Shown here in pieces: positions 1-6,835 of a DNA stretch of 9,576 nucleotides (its first letter is position 1; each line of letters starts with the position of its first letter). Both the position numbers and the translations under genes were made by a program. Source of the DNA: an uncultured Coprococcus sp. (lineage in GTDB: Bacteria > Bacillota > Clostridia > Lachnospirales > Lachnospiraceae); the NCBI GenBank assembly GCA_900548315.1, contig URJU01000080.1, forward strand, positions 1 through 9,576, in the 5' to 3' direction. The notes below the pieces were generated by a model. It ran no database searches and was not told where the DNA came from. It worked only from the letters and a program-made list of their open reading frames with translations.

Positions 1-45
1 GATTACTACGCGTCTCGTGGGCTCGGAGATGTGTATAAGAGACAG
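1..45 (+). other. Illumina P7/Nextera adapter (sequencing artefact)
   Basis: These bases are library adapter, not genome. Bases 1-3 (GAT) match the end of the P7 flow-cell sequence. Bases 4-11 (TACTACGC) occupy the i7 index slot and are, from memory, the adapter-strand form of Nextera index N719. Bases 12-26 are the Nextera read-2 linker (GTCTCGTGGGCTCGG). Bases 27-45 are the exact 19-bp Tn5 mosaic end AGATGTGTATAAGAGACAG. Genomic sequence therefore begins at base 46, directly after the mosaic end, as expected for a tagmented fragment. The left end is an assembly stop, not a real replicon end or a transposon insertion. Confidence 0.97.
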
Positions 46-858
46 ATATATAAGAAGATATCCACTAAGAAGTATCATAAGAGCTATAATGCCTATACTT
101 ATAGCTATAAAAACACGGTTTGAACCATTTTCAGACTGAACATCATATTTCACTTCAAACTTCTGGTCCTGCCTCAAAGTAACATTCTTCTCAAGTTCAT
201 CTTGGAGTTTATCACCCTTGCCCTCCTTTGCGGAGATACTGACACGTCCATCTTTCTGCATATCTATTCCCTTGGAATCCACATATTTCTTTGACACCAG
301 GCATACGCTGCTCTTGGCAAATCCTGTGTACCAGCCTGAGAGCACAAAATTTTTCCTCTCACCATCCATCACCAAAGTAACGTTCTGACCTACCTTTGGC
401 GACGTGATACCCATATTGTCAAGTATCTGCTTTGTGAGCATTATCTCATTCTCTTCCTTCGGATAACTGCCATTTATATCGGTTATGGCCGGTTTCAGAT
501 TCTCATTAAATTCCGTGTCATCATCATACTGAAGCAGATAACTGTACTTGCCTGATTCCGTGCTTACCGTCTGTGCATCAATCTGTATTCCCGCCGCAAG
601 AAGTGACGGACAGGACTTTATATCATTTATCTGACCTTCAGATGGATGCTCCATATATATAGAAGATCTTGTTCCCTGAAGTCTGAGCTGCATCTGGTTA
701 AGATTTTTAGCTACGGAAAATCCCAATGTAAATACAGCCGTGAACATGAATGTTGTGAGAACGATCGCCAGAATAACAATTACATTTCGCACTTTATTCT
801 GCTTTAACATGCGGTGATATATCCTGCTCACCGCCGCCTGGTTATTGTTTCTAAGCAT
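46..858 (-). CDS. FtsX/MacB-like ABC transporter permease, N-terminal part, truncated by contig edge
   Basis: This is the first 271 codons of an ABC exporter membrane subunit. It starts MLRNNNQAAVSRIYHRMLKQ and stays open to base 46, where the adapter begins. A charged N-terminus leads into one transmembrane helix (about residues 25-47, hydrophobic, ending FTLGFSVAKNL). Then comes a mostly hydrophilic domain of about 200 residues, presumably extracytoplasmic, and a second helix starting near residue 249 and ending GYLLIY at the cut. This one-helix, large-domain, helix layout is the N-terminal half of FtsX/MacB-type permeases; the remaining helices are missing. Related clostridial permeases are several hundred residues longer. 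The ATG overlaps the last 8 nt of the ATPase gene, with a G-rich ribosome site (GGGGGTG) 6 nt before it, so the two are translationally coupled. The substrate is unknown; this class exports peptides or lipids or acts in antimicrobial-peptide defence and cell-wall signalling. Confidence 0.85.
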
Positions 859-1549
859 CCTTCTCACCCCCATCTGGTACTCCTGCTGAGAAGATCCTGC
901 CATCTTCGATCCGTATCATCTGGTCTGCCATGGTTGCTATCTCTTCATTATGAGTGATCATCACTATCGTCTGTGCAAACTCTTTACCAGTCAGCTTTAA
1001 CAGTGCAATGACATCCATGCTGGTCTTGCTGTCCAGATTGCCTGTCGGCTCATCAGCCAATATGATAGAAGGTTTTGCTGCCAGCGCTCTGGCTATCGCA
1101 ACCCTCTGCTGCTGGCCTCCTGACAGCTGGTTCGGCATGGAAAATTTCTTTTCCGATAAGCCGAGCACATCCATAATTTTATCTACATACGCAGTGTCTA
1201 TCTTTGTTCCATCCAGCTCGATCGGAAGCACTATATTCTCGTACACATTTAATATCGGCACCAGATTGTAATTCTGGAAGACAAATCCTATCTTTCGTCT
1301 TCTGAATATCGTAAGTGCCTCATCGTCCATTTCAAAAATAGCTTTGCCGTCCAGTATAACATCTCCTGATGTTGGCCTGTCGAGACCTCCTAAGAGATTT
1401 AGAAGTGTTGACTTTCCGCTTCCCGAACTGCCTATGATAGATACAAATTTTCCCTCTTCAATATCAAGTGACACATCTGTAAGCGCATGCACGACATTGT
1501 CTCCTGTTCCGTATGTCTTTGTAAGATTGTGGGTTGATAATATATTCAT
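851..1549 (-). CDS. ABC transporter ATP-binding protein, MacB/LolD type
   Basis: This is the 232-residue cytoplasmic ATPase that would power the adjacent FtsX-like permease. All nucleotide-binding motifs are intact: Walker A GSSGSGKST at residues 40-48, Q-loop glutamine at 92, signature LSGGQ at 142-146, Walker B IILADE at 162-167, a D-loop (GNLD, 170-173) and the H-loop histidine at 200. The length and the ADEPTGNLDS stretch are typical of the MacB/LolD/FtsE group that pairs with FtsX-fold permeases. The ATG follows a GGAAGAGG ribosome site by about 4 nt. It is the first gene of the operon; its stop overlaps the start of the permease. No two-component system lies in view, although such exporters in Firmicutes are often controlled by one. 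The family is certain; the substrate cannot be told from the ATPase. Confidence 0.95.
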   Translation of the reverse strand: MNILSTHNLTKTYGTGDNVVHALTDVSLDIEEGKFVSIIGSSGSGKSTLLNLLGGLDRPTSGDVILDGKAIFEMDDEALTIFRRRKIGFVFQNYNLVPILNVYENIVLPIELDGTKIDTAYVDKIMDVLGLSEKKFSMPNQLSGGQQQRVAIARALAAKPSIILADEPTGNLDSKTSMDVIALLKLTGKEFAQTIVMITHNEEIATMADQMIRIEDGRIFSAGVPDGGEKDA

Positions 1550-1631
1550 GATACCTCTTCCTTTTCATTTCTTTTTCATTTTCTGCCATTTCTTTGTCTG
1601 ATCTACTTGATGGTTTTATTCTAACATCCAC

Positions 1632-1645
1632 ATCTTACAATCTTA
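1632..1645 (-). promoter_or_regulatory. Short direct repeat upstream of the ABC operon
   Basis: Read on the minus strand, TAAGAT occurs twice with an 8-bp period (TAAGAT-TG-TAAGAT), about 90 bp before the ATPase start. A 10-bp palindrome TTAATATTAA lies just upstream at 1652-1661. Short direct repeats are a common form of response-regulator site, so this is a possible control element for the exporter, but it is AT-rich and could be chance. I saw no convincing -35/-10 pair here. Confidence 0.2.
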
Positions 1646-1697
1646 TTACGTTTAATATTAAGATTTAGTGGTCACTGCTTACATTATCAATATATTA

Positions 1698-1734
1698 AAA
1701 GACCCAGCCCCTGTTAATAAGAGACTGAGTCTTT
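1698..1734 (-). terminator. Rho-independent terminator after the HAD phosphatase gene
   Basis: The minus strand reads AAAGACTCAG, a 17-nt loop, then CTGGGTCTTT, a 10-bp stem with one G-U pair, followed by a U-rich tail (the T-run ends at 1697). It begins 40 nt after the stop of the HAD gene. The arms are also A/T-flanked on the plus strand, so it could work both ways. It separates the HAD gene from the ABC exporter operon. Confidence 0.7.
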
Positions 1735-1773
1735 GATTTCTATCCGTTATTTATGACTGTTTCTATACTCCGC

Positions 1774-2577
1774 CTACAAGTTGGCTGCCAGCACCTGCTC
1801 CATAACCTGGAGCACTCCACGCTCCTCATTGGATGGGGCGCGAAATCTTGCAAACTTCTCCATGCCAGGCTGCGCATTTGCCACGATGTAGCTGTAATAT
1901 ACCGTCTTCAGCATCTCCGCATCGTTAAAGTTGTCGCCGAATGCCATCATCTCGCTGGTATCGATACCAAGAAGTTCCCCGATCTTTCTCATGGCCATTC
2001 CTTTATTGATACCTTTATTCATGATGTCGATCCATTCTCTTCCGCCCACAGTGACTGAGAAGTTATCACCAAAACGTGGCGTATAGATCTCTTTGTACTT
2101 CACCGCAGCATCCTTATCTGGAGCAAATATCGTAAACTTATTGGCCTCGACGTCAAGGCTTCTCATATCATCAACAAACTCAAGATTACTGAGAAATGCT
2201 TTGAAAAACTTCGCATACTTCTCATATTTTTTCAGGACATATGCTCCGGATAGAGCACACAGTACAGCAACACCATCCGTCTCGTCCTCCACAAAGCGTA
2301 TCATACTCTGGTACTCTTCCACATCCATCAGACTCTTGTATATGATCTTGCCACAGTTGGAGATAGCCGCACCGTTATCCCCGATGACCACCATCTTATC
2401 CATCTTGTCTCCGAACATGTCCCTCAGGGTGTACATCGGTCTTCCGCTGGCTACAACAAATCGAATCCCCTTCTCATCCAGCCTGTCAATGTAATCAAAG
2501 AAACCATCCGGGAGTTTTCCATTCTCCATAAGCAGTGTATGATCCATGTCGGATGCAATTAATTTTACGTTCTTCAT
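1774..2577 (-). CDS. Cof-type HAD-IIB family phosphatase
   Basis: This 267-residue cytoplasmic protein is a haloacid-dehalogenase-superfamily hydrolase of the Cof/IIB class, which usually removes phosphate from sugar phosphates or similar small metabolites. The motifs are complete: motif I with the nucleophile D10 and general acid D12 (SDMDHTLL), motif II serine 44 in ASGRP, motif III lysine 192 in INKGMAM, and motif IV GDNFND at 214-219 giving the Mg2+ ligands. The C2B cap domain lies between motifs II and III, roughly residues 80-185, and overall length is normal. The ATG is preceded by AAGGAAGAG about 9 nt away. It has its own candidate promoter, a leader with tandem repeats, and its own terminator, so it appears monocistronic. 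The actual substrate cannot be told; the upstream alpha-glucosidase hints at sugar metabolism only by proximity. Confidence 0.93.
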   Translation of the reverse strand: MKNVKLIASDMDHTLLMENGKLPDGFFDYIDRLDEKGIRFVVASGRPMYTLRDMFGDKMDKMVVIGDNGAAISNCGKIIYKSLMDVEEYQSMIRFVEDETDGVAVLCALSGAYVLKKYEKYAKFFKAFLSNLEFVDDMRSLDVEANKFTIFAPDKDAAVKYKEIYTPRFGDNFSVTVGGREWIDIMNKGINKGMAMRKIGELLGIDTSEMMAFGDNFNDAEMLKTVYYSYIVANAQPGMEKFARFRAPSNEERGVLQVMEQVLAANL

Positions 2578-2593
2578 GACTTCTCTTCCTTAT

Positions 2594-2653
2594 ATATTCT
2601 CTAATGTTATATTCTCTGATGTTATACTCTCTGGCGTTATATTTTCTGATGTC
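2594..2653 (-). repeat. Four tandem 15-bp repeats in the HAD gene leader
   Basis: Four head-to-tail copies of a 15-bp unit fill 60 bp just before the HAD gene. On the minus strand the commonest form is AACATCAGAGAATAT. In reading order the copies are GACATCAGAAAATAT, AACGCCAGAGAGTAT, AACATCAGAGAATAT and AACATTAGAGAATAT, so each differs from the consensus at no more than three bases. The array starts about 10 bp after the candidate -10 and ends about 16 bp before the ATG, so it would form most of the transcript leader. Confidence 0.9.
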
Positions 2654-2662
2654 TATCAGGTA

Positions 2663-2691
2663 ATATTATATATTAACCATGCATCTGTCAG
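2663..2691 (-). promoter_or_regulatory. Candidate promoter of the HAD phosphatase gene
   Basis: On the minus strand CTGACA (2691-2686) is one base from the TTGACA -35. It is followed either by TATAAT after a short 15-bp spacer (2670-2665) or by TAATAT after 17 bp (2668-2663). The region is strongly AT-rich. Transcripts would begin just before the 15-bp repeat array. Confidence 0.4.
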
Positions 2692-2711
2692 CTTATACCT
2701 TGCCATGCATC

Positions 2712-4700
2712 CTATTTAAATAAGAGCGCACTGTTCTTCTCCAGATCATACTCCCTTGTATAACCGTCATCATCGTACAGCATATAACTGCTGTTCTTAT
2801 AGCCGATCAGCTGCATTGTAGTCTTGTCGATATCAGCAACGCACTCCGCCACATCCACGACAGGTATACACTTGCCGTTTCTTACAAAAAGGATGACTTC
2901 ATTCAAAGGTACCTCAACAAAGTGATGTCCCGCAGGCATCTCCGTCTGCTCAACTGCTCCGTCTGCCGTAAACCTTACAAGCAACATATTCTCCGGCAGA
3001 TACACATATCTTCCGATGGCATTCTGCGTGTAAACCGGTGCGATCATGATCTCATTTCCAAGCATGAGCTGATCCTCAACATGGGCCGCGATCCTATCAT
3101 CCGGATATTCAAATGCCAGCGGCTTGAACATCATGTCGTCCGTCAAGGCAGCCTTCATGTACTCGCTGTATATATACGGAAGCAACCGGTAACGGACACC
3201 GATCACATTCCTGAAATCCTCTATATGCTCAAACTGATAGCACTCCTGATTTCTTGTGCCCTCACAAGAATGATCACGCATGAGCGGAGTGAACACACCG
3301 AGTGCGAGCCATCTGAGAAGAAGGTCTCTGGATGTGTCGCATCCAAATCCGCCAAGGTCCGCGCCCGTATACAGGAAACCGCACATATTCATGGACGGAA
3401 GCATCTTGATGTTGAGCAGGATGTGTGACCACCATGATTTGTTGTCACCCATCCAGACACCACCATAACGATGCATTCCGATATATGAGGAGCGTGAAAA
3501 CAAAAGTCGTCTCTCATCCGGTGAGATCTCCCGAAGAGCCTCGCCTGCTGCCCTTGTCATGTTATATCCAAAAAGATTGTGAACCTTATCGTGACGCACC
3601 ATCTCACCATCCACATTGTGGTACATAGATGCGTAATCCTTCGGATTGTTGGCAACGCCTGCCGCCATGCCTGAAATACCCCAGACATCATCCACAGTCT
3701 CGTCCTTCTCAACGAACTTCTTCATAGCTTCCTTAAGCTCTCTCACGCCCTCCGGGGTGAAGAAGATTGCCGGCTCATTCATGTCATTCCAGAAACCCTC
3801 TATGCCTGCATCCGTGAGGATCTTGTACTTTGCACCGAACCATCGTCTCGCCTCAGGGTTCAGCACATCAGGGAAATGCGTATATCCCGGCCATACCGCC
3901 GCAACGAAATCACTTCCATCTGCTCTCTTGCAGAAGTAGTTATTTGCCACGCCCTCCTCATACACATCGTAACCTTCCTCAATCTTTACTCCGGCATCGA
4001 TGATCGGGATCAGGCGTATATTATCCTTTTTCAGATTCTCCACATACTCCGAAAAATCGCCAAAGTCGTCATTTATGGTGAAATCCTTATAGCTGTCCAT
4101 GTAATCTATATCCATGTAGACCATATCGATCGGGATGTGGTTCTCTCTGTATTTTCTCGCCACCGTCTCAAAGTCCTCCGGTGTCTTGTATCCCCAGCGG
4201 CTCTGTCCAAATCCAAATGCAAACTTTGGAGGGATATAACTCCTTCCGATCATCTTCCTAAACTGCTTCGTGATATCATATGGGCTGTCACCTGTTATCA
4301 CATAGATATCCAGATCTGCGCTGTCACAGAAAATGTGCAGCTCATCGCACTTCGTATATCCCACGTCAAATGTGATCGTGGATGGATAGTCAAAATACAG
4401 GCCAAATGTCTGCGCTCCTGAAACTATAATAAAGTTGTGTGATGCATACAGTGAGTATACATCCTCGTGATGATGCGGATTGTCTGTATTGTTGCTTATG
4501 TACTTGTAGCCTCTCTTGTTGATTCCTCTGTTCGCCTCGCCAAGGCCATACACTATATCACTGTCCTCAAGGCCAAATGTATACGAAAATCCGGCTGTTA
4601 AGTCTATATTGCCGTGATCTGGCTGTCCTTTTTCTGCTACAATATCTACCACTACTGATTCTGTCTGAAATGGCTTTCCGTATGTATACTTCTTTATCAT
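2712..4700 (-). CDS. GH31 alpha-glucosidase, Ro-alphaG1-like, cytoplasmic
   Basis: This 662-residue family-31 glycoside hydrolase should release alpha-linked glucose from the non-reducing ends of short oligosaccharides by a retaining mechanism. The order is an N-terminal beta-sandwich (to about 150), a (beta/alpha)8 barrel (about 155-500) and C-terminal beta domains. The nucleophile is D306 in WNDMNEP and the acid/base is D419 in WMGDNKSWW; substrate-pocket residues include D197 in YMDIDYMD and W169 in GQSRWGY. Length and the position of that tryptophan agree with Blautia obeum Ro-alphaG1, where, from memory, W169 governs preference for alpha-1,6 (isomaltose) over alpha-1,4 linkages; so isomaltase-like activity is the best inference. 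There is no signal peptide, so substrates must be imported. AGAGGTG lies 6 nt before the ATG. No sugar transporter or regulator is adjacent. An alpha-xylosidase is less likely. Confidence 0.95.
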   Translation of the reverse strand: MIKKYTYGKPFQTESVVVDIVAEKGQPDHGNIDLTAGFSYTFGLEDSDIVYGLGEANRGINKRGYKYISNNTDNPHHHEDVYSLYASHNFIIVSGAQTFGLYFDYPSTITFDVGYTKCDELHIFCDSADLDIYVITGDSPYDITKQFRKMIGRSYIPPKFAFGFGQSRWGYKTPEDFETVARKYRENHIPIDMVYMDIDYMDSYKDFTINDDFGDFSEYVENLKKDNIRLIPIIDAGVKIEEGYDVYEEGVANNYFCKRADGSDFVAAVWPGYTHFPDVLNPEARRWFGAKYKILTDAGIEGFWNDMNEPAIFFTPEGVRELKEAMKKFVEKDETVDDVWGISGMAAGVANNPKDYASMYHNVDGEMVRHDKVHNLFGYNMTRAAGEALREISPDERRLLFSRSSYIGMHRYGGVWMGDNKSWWSHILLNIKMLPSMNMCGFLYTGADLGGFGCDTSRDLLLRWLALGVFTPLMRDHSCEGTRNQECYQFEHIEDFRNVIGVRYRLLPYIYSEYMKAALTDDMMFKPLAFEYPDDRIAAHVEDQLMLGNEIMIAPVYTQNAIGRYVYLPENMLLVRFTADGAVEQTEMPAGHHFVEVPLNEVILFVRNGKCIPVVDVAECVADIDKTTMQLIGYKNSSYMLYDDDGYTREYDLEKNSALLFK

Positions 4701-4771
4701 GCTGTCACCTCTATTTATTTTATTTATTTTTATTCGTCTTTATTTTTCATGACTTATTTTGCACTTTCTAT

Positions 4772-4780
4772 TTTATAGCA
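4772..4780 (-). promoter_or_regulatory. Extended -10 promoter candidate for the GH31 gene
   Basis: The minus strand reads TGCTATAAAAT, an extended -10 (TG-n-TATAAA) about 70 bp before the glucosidase ATG. No good -35 stands 17 bp upstream (GATGCC), as is common for extended -10 promoters. The leader that follows is A-rich and ends in a good ribosome site. Read-through from the upstream nuclease-like gene, whose stop is 25 bp away, is also possible, because I saw no strong terminator in this 102-bp gap. Confidence 0.4.
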
Positions 4781-4802
4781 TCTCCGGCTATGCTGGCATC
4801 CT

Positions 4803-5486
4803 CTATGCATCTCTCTTCTTTCTTCTGTATCTCTTTTTCTTCTTCCTTACCGTCTTGCCGCGCTTTGCCGCCTGTGCCTTTCTGAATTCCTGTATCTGCT
4901 CGATCATGGCCGCATAGTCCCTCTCGAACAGGATATCACTTATCTCATGATGCACAATCTCCGCCGGAAGCCTATCAACAATGAGTGTTCTGACAAAATC
5001 TTTGCTCTTGCCCTTATACATCGGCAGGCTGTATGTCTCCTGGATGTGCGCAAGCTCCGGCCTCCAAAGTATCCGTATGGTGCGAAGAAGATCCGATCTG
5101 GGATTGGGTTTCATCTCACGCACTACATAGAAATCTATTTTTTTCATCATTTTATTAAATGAACCACTTGCGCCTGTATCGTATTCCTCAACCGACACGA
5201 TTCCCCAGTAATCGGGTACATGCTCCGCAACATGACTGGCATGAGTACTCCCAACAACTACAATATTCATATCAAAATACAGATCATAATCCGCAACCTG
5301 TCTCTCAAGCCGCGTGTATGTATCCGCATCGCTCTTTATCTCGATTCCAACTATCTTGTCCGGGATGACCATTACCACATCAGCACGGGAATTGCCCACA
5401 GTCTTTTCCTCAAGGATCCGCACCTTTCCGTACCTCTCCTCCAGAAATTCAAATAAAGGCTCGCGTATATCTTTATCTAATAACAT
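4803..5486 (-). CDS. sce7726-like protein with PD-(D/E)XK nuclease pattern
   Basis: I recognise this 227-residue protein by its pattern, not by an assigned function. Residues 1-80 match the sce7726/MmcB-like type of PD-(D/E)XK fold: D4-IREPLFEFL, an early glutamate (E26/E27), D36 in SRADVVMV, then E49-I-K51 in GIEIKSDAD, followed by RLERQ (59-63) and a tyrosine-rich helix, YDLYFDMNIVVVG. D36, E49 and K51 have the spacing of the metal-binding and catalytic triad, so nuclease activity is plausible but inferred. Residues 110-190 have no motif I know. The tail (202-227) is extremely basic (VRKKKKRYRRKKRD), fitting nucleic-acid binding. The ATG follows GGGAGG by about 5 nt. No toxin, methylase or other defence gene adjoins it. 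It is probably a cytoplasmic DNA- or RNA-processing protein of unknown role. Confidence 0.7.
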   Translation of the reverse strand: MLLDKDIREPLFEFLEERYGKVRILEEKTVGNSRADVVMVIPDKIVGIEIKSDADTYTRLERQVADYDLYFDMNIVVVGSTHASHVAEHVPDYWGIVSVEEYDTGASGSFNKMMKKIDFYVVREMKPNPRSDLLRTIRILWRPELAHIQETYSLPMYKGKSKDFVRTLIVDRLPAEIVHHEISDILFERDYAAMIEQIQEFRKAQAAKRGKTVRKKKKRYRRKKRDA

Positions 5487-5498
5487 CTTTCCCTCCCA

Positions 5499-5512
5499 AA
5501 ATCAATTGATTT
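5499..5512. promoter_or_regulatory. 14-bp perfect palindrome before the nuclease-like gene
   Basis: AAATCAATTGATTT is a perfect 14-bp palindrome centred about 20 bp before the ATG of the nuclease-like gene and touching its ribosome site region. It could be an operator or a weak RNA hairpin. It is AT-rich, so chance is possible. No clear promoter was found in the 57 bp between this gene and the upstream terminator. Confidence 0.3.
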
Positions 5513-5543
5513 AAGTAACCTTCATATGTGATTTTGTGCTATA

Positions 5544-5595
5544 CAGAAAACCAGGGCAGTCAGCTCGTCAATTGAGCTTTCCGCCCTGGTTTCTG
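5544..5595 (-). terminator. Strong hairpin terminator after the DnaJ-type gene
   Basis: The minus strand forms CAGAAACCAGGGC paired with GCCCTGG-T-TTTCTG, 13 bp with one extra base, with an inner helix AGCTC/GAGCT closing a 7-nt loop. The distal arm is U-rich (GGUUUUCUG). It starts 18 nt after the stop of the DnaJ-type gene. Because both arms are A/T-rich at the base it may work in both directions. It isolates the chaperone gene from the nuclease-like gene. Confidence 0.85.
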
Positions 5596-5613
5596 TGTAA
5601 AAACATATATTCA

Positions 5614-6537
5614 TCAGCCTTTGTTTACAAGCTCTGTAAACTTCTTCAGAGTTTCCTGAGCCTCCGGTGAAATATTTCTTGGAACTGCAATTCTGACTGT
5701 CACATAGTGGTCTCCATGGGTATTACCGCCTCTCGCCTGAACACCCTTGCCACGAAGCCTTATCTTGCTGCCCGACTGTGTTCCCGGAGCTATCTTACAC
5801 TTCACATCCCCAAACATCGTGTGGACGAGAAGTTCTCCTCCAAGGACTGCCACATCAAAAGGTACAAGGGCTGTGGTGTAGATATCCAGTCCCTTTCTCT
5901 CATACCCGGCCTTGTCCCGGATATTTACCTGCAGGAGCAGATCGCCCGGCTGTCCTTTGCCTGTTCCAGGATAACCCTTGCCGGCAAGTCTTATCACACC
6001 GCCATTGTCTATACCTGCCGGTATATGCACTTTAAACTGTGAGCTTCCACCGCGTCCATCGTTGAATGACAATGTCTTATCACATCCATAGACAGCCTCG
6101 TCAAAGTCTATAGTGACACTTGCCTCCATATCTCTGCCTCTGGCATTGAAATTGCCACTAAAGCCGCCAAAACCGCCTCTCTGTGAACGACCGCCTCCTC
6201 CTCCAAAGAACGAACCAAATATATCGCCAAACATATCTCCGAAGTCTCCACCTTCAAAGTGGAATCCTCCGCCACCAAATGGATCTCCTCCTGCAGCTCC
6301 ACCTGAGCCATCAAAAGCAGCCATTCCAAATTGATCATACATCTTCCTCTTCTCAGCATCAGACAGTACCGCGTAGGCCTCAGAAGCCTCTTTAAACTTC
6401 TCTGCAGCTGACGCATCGCCAGGATTCGTGTCCGGGTGGTATTTCTTCGCCAGGGTTCTATATGCTCTTTTTATCTCAGCGTCTGTGGCTGTCTTCTTGA
6501 CGCCGAGAACTTCATAATAATCTCTTTTTGAAGCCAT
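5614..6537 (-). CDS. DnaJ/CbpA-type co-chaperone lacking the zinc finger
   Basis: This 307-residue cytoplasmic J-domain protein would stimulate the ATPase of DnaK and hand it unfolded clients. The J domain spans about residues 5-72 with the essential HPD at 34-36. A Gly/Phe-rich linker follows (about 77-132, many GGGF and FGDMFGDIFG stretches), then two C-terminal beta domains (about 134-210 and 211-290), with the GKGYPG and RGKGVQ loops typical of DnaJ C-domains. The four CxxCxGxG repeats of classical DnaJ are absent, and the only cysteines are C152 and C247, so it is a type II protein like CbpA (about 306 residues). GGGAGG lies 8 nt before the ATG. It stands alone, not beside dnaK/grpE/hrcA, and I see no CIRCE or CtsR box upstream, so it is probably a second J-protein of the cell. 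Confidence 0.93.
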   Translation of the reverse strand: MASKRDYYEVLGVKKTATDAEIKRAYRTLAKKYHPDTNPGDASAAEKFKEASEAYAVLSDAEKRKMYDQFGMAAFDGSGGAAGGDPFGGGGFHFEGGDFGDMFGDIFGSFFGGGGGRSQRGGFGGFSGNFNARGRDMEASVTIDFDEAVYGCDKTLSFNDGRGGSSQFKVHIPAGIDNGGVIRLAGKGYPGTGKGQPGDLLLQVNIRDKAGYERKGLDIYTTALVPFDVAVLGGELLVHTMFGDVKCKIAPGTQSGSKIRLRGKGVQARGGNTHGDHYVTVRIAVPRNISPEAQETLKKFTELVNKG

Positions 6538-6564
6538 GATTCCTACCTCCCGATAAGCCTATGT

Positions 6565-6586
6565 ATAGTTTAACACTATCTGTCAA
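6565..6586 (-). promoter_or_regulatory. Promoter-like region with inverted repeat before the DnaJ-type gene
   Basis: On the minus strand a perfect TTGACA (6586-6581) is followed after one base by an inverted repeat, ATAGT-GTTAA-ACTAT (6579-6565), about 28 bp before the ATG. Inside it TGTTAAACT could be an extended -10. TTGACA lies too close to serve as its -35; a second TTGACA is at 6610-6605. The layout looks like a promoter with an operator, but the exact boxes are unclear. Confidence 0.35.
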
Positions 6587-6765
6587 GTGATTCCACATTT
6601 TTAATGTCAAAATAAGCACATATATTATGAAATTTTTTAGGCATTTTTATATAATTGATAACTAATTGATCAGCTGTAATATACCATGTAGATTTCCGAA
6701 GTTTACAAATTATCCCTGCAAGCGGCAAAGTCATGTGCAAACACCGTCTTTGGCACGTTGCACGC

Positions 6766-6814
6766 AAAAAAAGCACCTCCACCGACGTTTGATTCATTCC
6801 GTCAGCGGAGATGC
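6766..6814 (-). terminator. Strong Rho-independent terminator of enolase
   Basis: On the minus strand a 15-bp stem (6814-6800 with 6787-6773, GCATCTCCGCTGACG against CGTCGGTGGAGGTGC) pairs fully with a few G-U pairs around a 12-nt loop and is followed by seven Ts (6772-6766). It begins 21 nt after the enolase stop codon. This is a textbook intrinsic terminator. A second small stem (GTGCAA/TTGCAC, 6735-6763) lies just beyond. Confidence 0.93.
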
Positions 6815-6835
6815 CTTCGTATGGCTAATACTATA

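Noticed and set aside
2495..2653. Possible reading frame through the four 15-bp repeats (NIREY-like repeats)
   Set aside because: The frame has no ATG, GTG or TTG start after the upstream stop and runs out of frame with the HAD gene, so a leader peptide is not supported.
3876..4421. 181-codon open frame on the plus strand
   Set aside because: It lies wholly inside the GH31 gene on the opposite strand and has no recognisable motif or ribosome site; it is an antisense shadow of codon bias.
4775..4797. Hairpin AGCAT/ATGCT as terminator of the nuclease-like gene
   Set aside because: The stem is only 5 bp and no T-run follows on the minus strand, so it is not a convincing terminator.
6538..6765. 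CIRCE or CtsR heat-shock operator before the DnaJ-type gene
   Set aside because: I searched for TTAGCACTC-N9-GAGTGCTAA and for GGTCAAA repeats and saw neither; the only symmetry is a short AT-rich dyad.
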